From Prillingera fragicola (lineage: Eukaryota > Basidiomycota > Tremellomycetes > Trichosporonales > Trichosporonaceae): a stretch of 64,000 bases of DNA. Below are positions 1 through 8,431 of the stretch, piece after piece. Where the stretch lies: assembly GCA_002335605.1 (NCBI GenBank), contig BEDY01000003.1, forward strand, positions 248,001-312,000, given 5' to 3'. Positions within the stretch are counted from its first letter, which is position 1; each line of letters opens with the position of its first letter. The position numbers and the translations under genes were made by a program. A model generated the notes under the pieces. The model was not told where the DNA came from and ran no database searches. It saw only the letters and a list, made by a program, of their open reading frames with translations.

Positions 1-509
1 TTGATAAACGCACTCAGCGCCGACATGCCTGCGTTGGGGTCCGAGGCAAAGTCGTACACTTCTAGGCAGCGTAGGTGTGGGTCGGGGATGTGTGCGAGCG
101 TGTCGAGGAACACGGAGATGAAGCCCGGGTAGGCGCCGACGTCGAGGCGGCGTAGCCGTAGATCGGTGAAACTGCATTGGTGCAGGACTGTGAAGAGTGC
201 TTGGACGTCGTGGTGCTGTATTTCTGTCAGATGTGCCGCAGGGATAGACCCACACAGAGATCTTCGCCGCGCAAGTCTCCGTCGCCTGTGGCGTGGTTCC
301 AGCTGCAGACTGTCCAGCGCGTGTTCTGCGGGAGGACCTGGTAGCATCCACAGCGGTCAAAGCGGGTAAGCAGCGAAATCATGTGTTTGACGGGTTCGGC
401 CGCTTGCGGTGTGGGATAGAGGCGGTAGTCTCTCGTCAGCTCTGCTGGACTCGTGCAACGTACCGACGACAATCTTGACGCCGGGCTCGACGTCGTGGTC
501 GGTTATCAT
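1..509 (-). CDS. F-box/LRR-like hypothetical protein, cut by left edge
   Basis: Three exons join in phase: 509-464, 429-254 and 215 to the window edge. The introns are 34 and 38 nt; the first has a GTACGT donor and a CTGAC branch, the second a GTGGGT donor and ends ATACAG. The start at 509 (MITDHDVEPG) is the first in-frame Met and is tentative. The visible 145 residues end in a run of leucine-spaced strands (FTDLRLRRLDVGAYPGF, LRCLEVYDF) typical of the large families of F-box-associated, LRR-like proteins of these yeasts. No F-box motif is seen, so the name rests on overall style. The rest of the gene lies to the left of the window. Without the two introns the frame would contain stops; with them it is intact. 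Confidence 0.55.
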
Positions 510-1162
510 TTGGCGTGGGCATAAGCGGGTTGTTGCGAGTGCTGAGAGAGACGTACCCCGAGTTGTCGGGGTCAGACCCCATGGATGGCGGTAATTGCTT
601 CGGTGCTGATGGGTGTCACCGCCCGGCCAGTGCTGCCATGGCATGGCTGCGTTGTCAGCGGTGGGAGTGTCGCTGTGCTCACTCTCTGGATACTGTTGCA
701 GTGCCATTGCTGCTCATGAGTTGTTTAGCACAACAGGCTCTTGCAGTGCTTGAGAACTGTCATGTGGGTTGTGGTTGTGCGTACGCTAGGTCAGTGACGA
801 AGGCTGTCTTGAGACAGAGGCTGGGCGTCAAGTACGTCGTCGTGAGCGCATCTGCTCGCCCCATTGCGGCATGCTACGTCGCCAGATGGTTGAGTCCCTT
901 CTGCATGTCGTGTTTGGGAAAAGATGGGATAACGACGTCGTATTGAGCGAAAGAGCAACGACAACAGCGCAGGCGGTGGTGGCTTGAACGGAGTGATGCC
1001 GTCATCATCAGTCACCGCCAACAACACTGTCTCTCGCGTTACCATTCACTCTGCTCACAAGCCCTTGCTTATACTCGCAGCAGACTTGTGGCATTGTAGC
1101 AAGCACTACACCTTACTCGTCTCCATGTTCAGCCTCGACGCATAGACCTCGACGCCACCGGC
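510..1162. other. Intergenic region, divergent promoters
   Basis: This 653-nt stretch separates the left-edge gene from the F-box-like gene at 1163. Both genes read away from it, so it should hold two promoters. I see no RNA gene, repeat or convincing exon. An apparent frame at 515-946 has no ATG at its start and overlaps the left-edge gene. Confidence 0.5.
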
Positions 1163-2224
1163 ATGCCCTTCACTACACTGACCTCATCCTCCTCCCCCCA
1201 ACCACTCACAATGTCCAAACTAACCACTTCCCCCCTCGACCACTCATGCTATCCCTTCATTTTGGACAGAGTAATCTCTTACGCGCCGTACCCCTCCCTA
1301 CTCAAACTCCGCTGCACCAACCGCACCCTCCGCGCCCGGGCGGATGCACTCCTACGCGCTCACATTGTCATCCGCGCCTCAAGCCAGCGCGACACCGACT
1401 CGCCAGCCTACGTAACCAACCCCTCCAACCAAGTCCTACCAGGCCCGCTTCCCTTTGGCTCTGAAGTAGCACATATCAACACGACCCGCCGATTCGCCCA
1501 AGACGTTCGCACCATCACCTTCCAAGGCCATGTAGCCGACGACGCGATCCGTCACTACGCCTGCGGTCGCGAGCTCGAGACGATCCGCATCGCCCCCGAT
1601 CCCGCGGGCTATCTCTGGCGTACCTGTCCCATAGTCGCTCCACGCATGGTGACGTGGTGTCTCCTGCCTCCGAGACGGGGGGAGAATCTAGCAAGAAGTG
1701 TCCTTGACGTCCTGCCCGTCCAGGGCGTTGAGCGGTTCGTCCTCAACGTCAGCCTCGCACCCCGTGATCCCCTCTTTGCCGCGCCGGACCAAGTGGTGCT
1801 GCTTTCACCCCTCCTAACCTGGCCACACTCGCTGCGCAGCCTCGTCCTCGCCTTCCACCTCGACGACCCCATTGTCGACGACGGCTCGGACGACACGACA
1901 GCCTTTGAGCCCGTCTTCCGGCCTCTACTGCAAGACATTGCCGTTCCTCGCCCGATCACTCCGCGCCTCCTCCACCCACTGCACGTCATCTTTGTGCTCA
2001 CGCACGACACGGGCCACAGTGTACAGGGCCAGTGTGCGGGACGGATCAAGACATGCCTCGAGGGGTGGATCCAGCGCTGCATCGACGACAAGAACCAAGC
2101 CATTGCTTCTGCTAGAATAGTGGGACGAAGCGAGTACGAGCGCCAGGTCGGGTGGGAGCAGTTTGAGCTCGAGACGACGCGAGAGCTGTACCCCTATCGC
2201 GTGACGGACGAAGACAGTGACTAG
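1163..2224 (+). CDS. F-box-like hypothetical protein
   Basis: A single uninterrupted frame of 353 codons. Near the N terminus is an F-box-like segment, CYPFILDRVISYAPYPSLLK followed by LRCTNRTLRARAD, which fits the helix pattern of an adaptor that would bind Skp1 in an SCF ubiquitin ligase. The remainder is leucine- and valine-rich with no recognised domain. A second Met at 1211 (MSKLTTSPLD) lies just before the F-box-like part and may be the real start, because the first 16 residues are Ser/Thr/Pro-rich. Codon use favours C-ending codons as in neighbouring genes. Two other genes of the same style are at 1-509 and 39619-40790. The substrate is unknown. Confidence 0.75.
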   Translation: MPFTTLTSSSSPQPLTMSKLTTSPLDHSCYPFILDRVISYAPYPSLLKLRCTNRTLRARADALLRAHIVIRASSQRDTDSPAYVTNPSNQVLPGPLPFGSEVAHINTTRRFAQDVRTITFQGHVADDAIRHYACGRELETIRIAPDPAGYLWRTCPIVAPRMVTWCLLPPRRGENLARSVLDVLPVQGVERFVLNVSLAPRDPLFAAPDQVVLLSPLLTWPHSLRSLVLAFHLDDPIVDDGSDDTTAFEPVFRPLLQDIAVPRPITPRLLHPLHVIFVLTHDTGHSVQGQCAGRIKTCLEGWIQRCIDDKNQAIASARIVGRSEYERQVGWEQFELETTRELYPYRVTDEDSD

Positions 2225-2237
2225 ACCCTATGCATAG

Positions 2238-3275
2238 CTACGCCTTTGGCTTGCCGCCTACCAAGTCCGAGTGCCACCTCGCGGCAACATCAGGATGAGC
2301 CCTCAAGCGGCTCTTGAGTGCGTTCTCCCCATAGAGCGAGTGAATGGGGTTATCTGGGTCATTCGTTACGCCCCGCTTGCCGCCGCCCAGCTCGCCCGGG
2401 ATGTCGATGATGGGCAGCCTGGCGTCGAGCGCCGGGTTGAAAAAGTAGGGGATGCTGATACGTGTATCCGGGGCTGTGGGCGATATGACACGGTGTGCGG
2501 TGGCCTTGAGATATCCCTGAGTAGCATACTCGAGCATCTCGCCAATGTTGACGACAAATGCTCCAGGGATAGGCGGCGCGTCGATCCACTCTCCACTGCC
2601 GAGCTGCACCTGCAGGCCCTTCTTCCCCGGCTCGACATACAGCAGCGTCAACACTCCTGCGTCGTTATGCGGCCCGACACCCTGCGCCTCGCTCCCAGCC
2701 GGCTGACCAGGGTATCGCACAATCTTGAGCAGCGTAAACGGATCCCCAAAGTGCCGCTCAAAGTAGCTCTCGTCCGCGCCCAGCGCAACCGCCCAAGCCT
2801 TTAGCAGTTTGCGAGCGACAAGCGCCAAACACCCCTGCCACTCGTCCACGACCTCTTTCAGCTCGGGCAGCGCCGCGGGCCACATGTTGGGCCCGATCAG
2901 ACGGACATAGCTCGGCGCACCGGCCCACGCCACCGCCGGCGTGTCGGGACAGATATCAATCTGTTCCCGCCAGTCGACCTTGCCCCGTGTGCGCTCGCCG
3001 CCTAGACGCGTGTAGCCGCGGAAATGGGGGTTGTTGACGTTTTCGATCGAGAGCTTGTCGGAGTCTGGGAGGGCGAAGAAGGCTTTGGCGGTGGTGAGCA
3101 TGCGGTCCTCGAGCCCTGGGGTTAGGCCTGTGCCTGTGAGGTAGAAGAAACCAATGTCGTGGGTCGCTGCGCGGAGGCTGTCGCGGAAGGCTGCGGCTTG
3201 CGCGGGGCCGGCGTCGAGGTCTGATAGGTTTAGGACCGGGAGGGTTGGCATGGTGGCTTCAGAGTTATGCGACAA
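2238..3275 (-). CDS. 2-oxoglutarate/Fe(II)-dependent oxygenase (isopenicillin N synthase-like)
   Basis: An uninterrupted frame of 345 residues, the usual length for this family. The N-terminal half has the DIOX_N pattern (IGFFYLTGTGL, near residues 41-51). The catalytic half carries the iron ligands HND at 203-205 and H261, and the 2-oxoglutarate-binding R-x-S at 272-274 (TRISIPYFF). Such soluble enzymes hydroxylate, desaturate or cyclise small molecules using O2 and 2-oxoglutarate; the substrate cannot be read from sequence. The start at 3275 gives MSHNSEATMPTLPVLNLSDL; a second Met at residue 9 (MPTLPVLNLSDL) is an alternative and still precedes the first strand. The next gene, an alpha/beta-hydrolase, lies upstream on the same strand, but the 328-nt gap and separate fungal promoters argue against co-transcription. 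Confidence 0.88.
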   Translation of the reverse strand: MSHNSEATMPTLPVLNLSDLDAGPAQAAAFRDSLRAATHDIGFFYLTGTGLTPGLEDRMLTTAKAFFALPDSDKLSIENVNNPHFRGYTRLGGERTRGKVDWREQIDICPDTPAVAWAGAPSYVRLIGPNMWPAALPELKEVVDEWQGCLALVARKLLKAWAVALGADESYFERHFGDPFTLLKIVRYPGQPAGSEAQGVGPHNDAGVLTLLYVEPGKKGLQVQLGSGEWIDAPPIPGAFVVNIGEMLEYATQGYLKATAHRVISPTAPDTRISIPYFFNPALDARLPIIDIPGELGGGKRGVTNDPDNPIHSLYGENALKSRLRAHPDVAARWHSDLVGGKPKA

Positions 3276-3603
3276 GGTGGGCTATGTCGTGGACGGCCAG
3301 GACGATGAGGACAAGTTGTCGGTGTAAGCTAAGCTGCTGGATCTTGCTCCTGTCTAGACTTATGCTGCTGACGCTGTCGTTGTAGTGTGAATGCTGAAGA
3401 AATGGACAATGGCAAGAACAACAGTGGCAGTGATCTCGCGTGAATGGCGTGACTCGGACATGACCGAACCAAATAGCCGAACATGAACCTCCACCCCAGT
3501 GCACCTGCACACGAACCATGCTCTTTATGCGATGCAATGCAATGCTACTCTGATAATGCTACACACAAATATACAGTCTGCACATCCCCGCCAAGGGCCG
3601 GGC
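3276..3603. other. Intergenic region
   Basis: 328 nt upstream of the oxygenase and downstream of the hydrolase, both minus-strand. It should hold the oxygenase promoter and the hydrolase 3' end. I see no coding or RNA feature. Confidence 0.5.
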
Positions 3604-4939
3604 CTAACTCTGGCCCCACGCCTTGTCAAAGAAACGCAAATACCCCTCAAAGATCGGATGCCAAGTCTCACCCATGTTGGGCCACAGATGGGGTTTGACC
3701 CCATACAGCGCATAGTCGACATGCACAGCTCCGGGCAGCTACTCTATCAGCACCTCCTTGGCAAACGCAGACTCACCTCGAGAAACTCGACCTCCAACCC
3801 ACCCCTCCCCATAGCCGCGACCAAGGCACAGATCTCGTCGTAAAAGATCTCATCCGTCCCAGCGTCGACATACACTGGCATCCCACTGATCGCCAACCGC
3901 TTGAAATGCTTGTCCGAAGCGGGCACACGCGCAGGCGAGATGTAGGCACTCGTGAGCGAGTCATAGTGCCGAAACACTGATGGGACAGTCACGCTCTCCA
4001 AATCGATCAGCCAGTCCTTGTTCCTGTTCGTCCTGCGCGAGGGATAGCTCCCACTGACATCCGCCCACGGCGCACTAAGACACAGCCCCGCAGGCAGCCC
4101 CCACCGCTTCCAGCCCTGCTGCTGCAGATCGTCGAGATAGCGCACAAGCGCGAGCGAGAGGTGCGACCCGGCACTCCCGCCGACGACCGCGATGCTGCGC
4201 GGCGCAAACCCCAGCTCGTCCACGAGGAACGACCACCCGGCGAGCGCATCCAGGAGCGGGCCGGGCCATGCCGAGGCGTCGTCGCAGGCTTTCCTGTAGT
4301 TGACCGCTGGGGTCAGCGCCTCCCTGCTGGCCGCGACTCACCGAAAAGCCGCTTGCCCGTGACCCGCACGATATCCCACGGCACGCGGCTCTCCATGGGG
4401 TGACCGCGGACGTACCCCCCGCCGACGAAGTAGAGCACGGCCTTCTCCCCCCGTGCCGCTTTGCGCCACGGCTCGCTCCCGCGCGGCACGGCCGCGAAGA
4501 CGGGCACGTCTTTCGGCTGCACGGGCTTGGCGAGCACAGGCAGCCGGGGTACCGACGGTGGTATGCCCGGGACGAGGCGGGTGTGGACGTCGGCTAGGTG
4601 GCCGTGGGCTGCCATTGCTGCTGGCGAGACTGCGGCGGCGAGGGGGTCCGGGTAGCGGACTAGTTGGAGCTGGCCGATGGAGAGGATGCGCCAGAGGACG
4701 TTGACGCTGATGTGCTGCAGGAGGGCGTTTAGGGTCGCTGGTGGGGTTTTTGCTGTGGTGAAGGTGAAGAGGTGGGTGAAGAGGTACGAGGTGGTGAAGT
4801 AGAGTGCGAGGAGGGGGGCGGCTAGTAGGACTAGCGGGGGCCAGAGGAGGGTTGCGAGGGTTGTCGAGGCCCACGGTGGGAGTTGCAGGATGACTCGGGA
4901 GTGGTGGTAGAGGATGGGCATTGTGGGTATGTTGTGCAA
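3604..4939 (-). CDS. Alpha/beta-hydrolase (esterase/lipase-like), membrane-anchored
   Basis: Three exons: 4939-4342, 4306-3777 and 3738-3604. The introns are 35 nt (GTGAGT, GCTGACCCCAG) and 38 nt (GTGAGT, ending TAG), and the joined frame encodes 420 residues. The N terminus has a hydrophobic anchor (TLATLLWPPLVLLAAPLLAL), so the protein is probably tethered to a membrane, perhaps the ER. The fold shows an oxyanion-type GGGYVRGHP, the nucleophile elbow GGSAGSHL (catalytic Ser), DAGTDEIFYDE near the acid residue, and a possible catalytic His in GAVHVDYALYG. Order and spacing fit the hormone-sensitive-lipase/arylacetamide-deacetylase group. The HGG box is altered to GGGYVRG, which may affect activity. 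Start Met at 4939 or 4921 (MPILYHHS). The natural ester substrate is unknown. Confidence 0.82.
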
Positions 4940-5525
4940 GAGATTGTGCAGAGGAGAGAAATAGCGGACAGCAAGAGGGCAGTCCTCGTTGAGGTAGTGG
5001 GGCTGCTTGTGGCTGGAAAAAGACAGGCGTCGATCATTACATCATGACACTCAGGCACCACCGCCCGGTAGAGTTCAGGCAGAACTCAAATGTCAGCGTG
5101 TGGCTGTTTCTGCTCTCTCTTTGCTTGTCGGACGGTGTACTCACAGCTACAGGTAGTGACGAGACAGACATGGCTGACAATAGAAGAGCAGCGCATACTG
5201 GGAGTGAGCGGCACAGCAGACGGCCATGGGGACCCCAATGTCCGTGGTCAACCGTCGGAGCAAGCCGACTCACGACGCAGCCGCATATCAACAGCTCAGC
5301 GCGGCATATGATACATTGCATGCGCTACATAGCATGGAAGCCACGCCGGCGCTCGCCATTGAATCGTGCTCAGATGTCTCCTGGCGTGTGCGCAGACGCG
5401 CTGCGGGGCATGGTAGATCGAAACTGGGGGCATAAGGCACATTTTTGACGTCGTTTCCTGTGGGTTAGTTCTGTCAACGGCTGGGACTCACTGATGATTC
5501 GCGATAGTATTGACCTAGCTCCCCC
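4940..5525. other. Intergenic region
   Basis: 586 nt upstream of the hydrolase and downstream of the disordered-protein gene. The frames in it lack splice-consistent extension or recognisable domains. I see no RNA gene. Confidence 0.45.
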
Positions 5526-6718
5526 TCAGGCCTGGTTGGTCTTGATTTCCGTCTTGTCGGTGTTGCTTCCCTCAATGTCCTTGGTGACCGCGGCCGTCTC
5601 GGCAGCGGCGGGGTTGATCTTCTGCGCAGTGCCGTTCGCGGCGGCTGTGGCCTCAGCTTCAGCACGAGGCTGCTCACGAGGAGCCGAGGCCGAGGTGCCA
5701 GTGTTGTCAACAGTCGTTGCGGCGGTCTCTGGAGTGGGCGCGTCGGCCGTGGTCTTGGTCTCGGCCGTCGTGCCAGCTTCGGTGTTAGTCTTGGTGTCGA
5801 GGGGAGGCCGCTCCGTAGTGGCGGCCTCGTTGGCTTCGACGTTCCGGTCGCTACGAGTCTTGCCGACGCTTGAACCTTGAGCAGCACCAACCTCGCCCTC
5901 GGTAGCAGCAACAACAGTCTCCGACGCGACAGGCTGATCAATCTCCTGGACGCCCGTAACGGTGTACGCCCCCGCCCCGCCCTCGACAGGGGCGTCGCCG
6001 TCAGTCACGTTGATTTGCACAGTGCGCTCGGGGGCGTCATTGCGCTCTCCGGCGTCAACCTGCTCGCCGTGGTTGTGATAGATCTCGTCGGTGCGAGCAC
6101 CGAGGTCCGCCGCGGTGACTGTTTTCGTCAGAACAGCTCAACACGCACGAGACGGTGATACTCACTGGCAGGTTCCGCGGCCGTTCCCCCGTTAATGTCG
6201 GGGGCAGCAGAGGTGGCGGGCGTAGCGGACGTGGAAGCGGAAACGGGCGTGGAAGCGGAAACGGGCGCAAATGGCGCAAGTGAGGGCGCCCCTTCTTTGT
6301 CTTCCTTGGTGGGGGGCTCGGAGGCATACCTGTCGGCGAGGGAAATGAGGCCGTAGGGGTCGACAGGTTCTCTGCCGGGGGAGACGGGCTCGTCCATGGT
6401 AATGTCGACCATGTCCTCGGAGGTGCTCGAGGTGGTCTGCTGCGTTCCCTTTGCAGGGGTAGTGTCTTCCTTTGGCTCTGCGCCGGCTGGGTCAACGACG
6501 ACGAGGGGAGCGTCCGTGGCTGTGGGGGTGACTGTGGACTCGGGCGGGGAGGCTGCTGGAGCTGGAGGGTCGGGTTGCTGGTGCATTGGAGGTGGGGTGA
6601 GGAGGCCGTTTGAGGTTGGGGGGCAGGAGGCGCGGGAGACTTTGCGTTGGGGTGGCGAGGTGAGGAGTGTGTTGGACCGGGAGCGGCGGATTGAGGTTGT
6701 AGAGGCAGACTTTGGCAT
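5526..6718 (-). CDS. Low-complexity Ser/Thr/Pro/Ala-rich protein
   Basis: Two exons, 6718-6166 and 6118-5526, separated by a 47-nt intron (GTGAGT to ACAG). The product is 381 residues and starts MPKSASTTSIRRSRSNTLLT. Almost the whole chain is predicted to be disordered: Pro/Ser/Thr/Ala-rich, with short acidic stretches (SEDMVDITMDEP) and a C-terminal half dominated by T, A, E and K. Basic SIRRSRS near the start resembles a phosphorylation or nuclear-localisation patch. There is no membrane segment, signal peptide or folded domain, and no function can be assigned. The splice model is well supported because the frame continues exactly across the intron. A GA-rich tract lies just upstream. Confidence 0.72.
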
Positions 6719-8431
6719 GGTGAGTGTTGGGTGTGGGGAAGAGTGGTAATTGTTTAAGAGGGAGAGAGTGTTGCGAGGCTCAGAATGAGGATGAGGATGA
6801 TGATGAAGAAGATGATGAGGATGGAGAAGAAAAAGAGGAAGAACAAGTGGCAAACATGGGTCGACTCAACCTGTGTGTGTGGTCGTCGTCGAGGGGCGCA
6901 CATGTCACAACGGGCGCAGGATCGACAGTCGAGGGGCAACACGTACACTGAACATGTTCAGCATCAGCATGCCTGTGGTACGTCGCTGAGCTATCCTCCT
7001 CTTGTCGCCTATGGTTGGGGATCCGGTGAAGGGTATATCTCCTACACAGTGCAAGGAGACCATCATAGCGATGAGTACACAATAAGTCAGCAGTCAGTCG
7101 TGTCATTAGAGATGATTTACGAGAGCATGAAGCAGTTGCGTGCAATGACCACCACGTTCGAAATAAACCACGAATAATACGCAGCTCACTTTGTCGGTGC
7201 GTTAACGCTCTCCTCGCCATTCTGCCGAGCTCGCTGGAAACGACCACAGATGCCCGAACCTGAAAGGTCTCGACCAATGTCGCAGCCGCATAGACGTGCA
7301 GCCTTGCGATCAGGCTACAATGTTAGCAGCACTGCTCAGCCGTTGAGAGCCGTTTGGTTGCGCGGTCCGTCCGGTCGTGGTATCGCTGTTGCTGGTGTCT
7401 TCAGTCCCGCTAATCAATAAAGTTGGCTTATGTTTGTGTACACCCACGAGAGCGAGAGAGCCTCCCACCCCAAAGCACCAATCTGATCCCAACCGCCTCG
7501 AGTAACCGAGCAGAGAATCTATCCCAGCCATCCTGGAACAGAGGTTGAACCGCAGCGTGAAGCCTGGGCTTCCGTTCGAGGTCTGGTGTAGTTTGCAGCG
7601 AGGCAAAGTTTACAGCACTACGCGTCGTCACCAGCTGCGTCGAGTCTTGCCCTCTCGCTCAAAGACGTGCAGATGACTCGGCTGGTCATCAAACATGCCT
7701 ACTTTGTTAGCATATTCAGAGGAGTACGGATGGGCAGGCACCCCACGTTCACAGTATAGGACCCACAAGTGCTCTCTGGCAGCGCATGGGAGTCGCAAGT
7801 TGACGACATCTACGGGAGTTGAAGAGGAACGACCCCACTCCTTCTGTCTGGCACTGGAGTCTCATTTCAGGCTCTGCCACATGGCCCAAACCTCAAACTT
7901 CCATCTCCCAAAGGCCCACACCCTGCATGCAAATGTCTGCACCCTCATGTCGACGACAACGAGCTACTCACCGCTGTCGCCCCCACCCACCCAGGAGACT
8001 TGATCCCGACACATGTGCCCCTGGCACTGTTCATTCTGAAACACAGGGCGTCGACAGGCACCACACGGCCTTCCTTCTCTCCTCATCCACCCCATTTCTC
8101 TTCTTCCTGTCCATTCGTTCGACTGCTCTGCCGTTAGAACTGCTGCTGCTGGGCAGCTGAAACACCTGCTCAGCGACCATGGCTTCACCAGGCGAGTTTC
8201 CACCAGGCACACTTTTCTTGGACGCGTGACCAGATACCATACAGTGGGCTGGTGTAGCCAAGTCGTCGAGAAGGGATTGGGAACAGTGGAAACGAGCAAA
8301 CAGTCGAGTCTATCTTGGACTTTGTCTACTAAACAATTCGAATCACAACATCTCCTGTTGACACTCTTTGTCTCGCCCACCACTCTTCGCACAGGTGAGG
8401 ACCCACTCGCACCACTCTAGCTGACGGCAGA
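6719..8431. other. Intergenic region (divergent promoters)
   Basis: 1.7 kb between the disordered-protein gene (minus) and the ferric reductase (plus), so it holds both promoters. Small frames exist on both strands, but none has a splice-consistent extension or recognisable domain. Its size fits a regulated reductase promoter, though I could not identify iron-responsive GATA-type sites with confidence. Confidence 0.5.
6785..6845. repeat. GA-rich / GATGAA simple-sequence tract
   Basis: An imperfect purine run built from GAGGAT, GATGAA and GAAGA words. On the minus strand it is a polypyrimidine tract about 70 nt upstream of the start at 6718, where it would lie in the promoter or 5' leader. 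Confidence 0.8.

Noticed and set aside
515..946. Plus-strand frame whose first residues (GLLRVLRETYPE) recall 5'-3' exonucleases
   Set aside because: It lacks an ATG, is short, and overlaps a spliced minus-strand gene that keeps frame over two introns.
5044..5448. 134-codon plus-strand frame
   Set aside because: No domain, no splice-consistent extension, and composition unlike the other genes.
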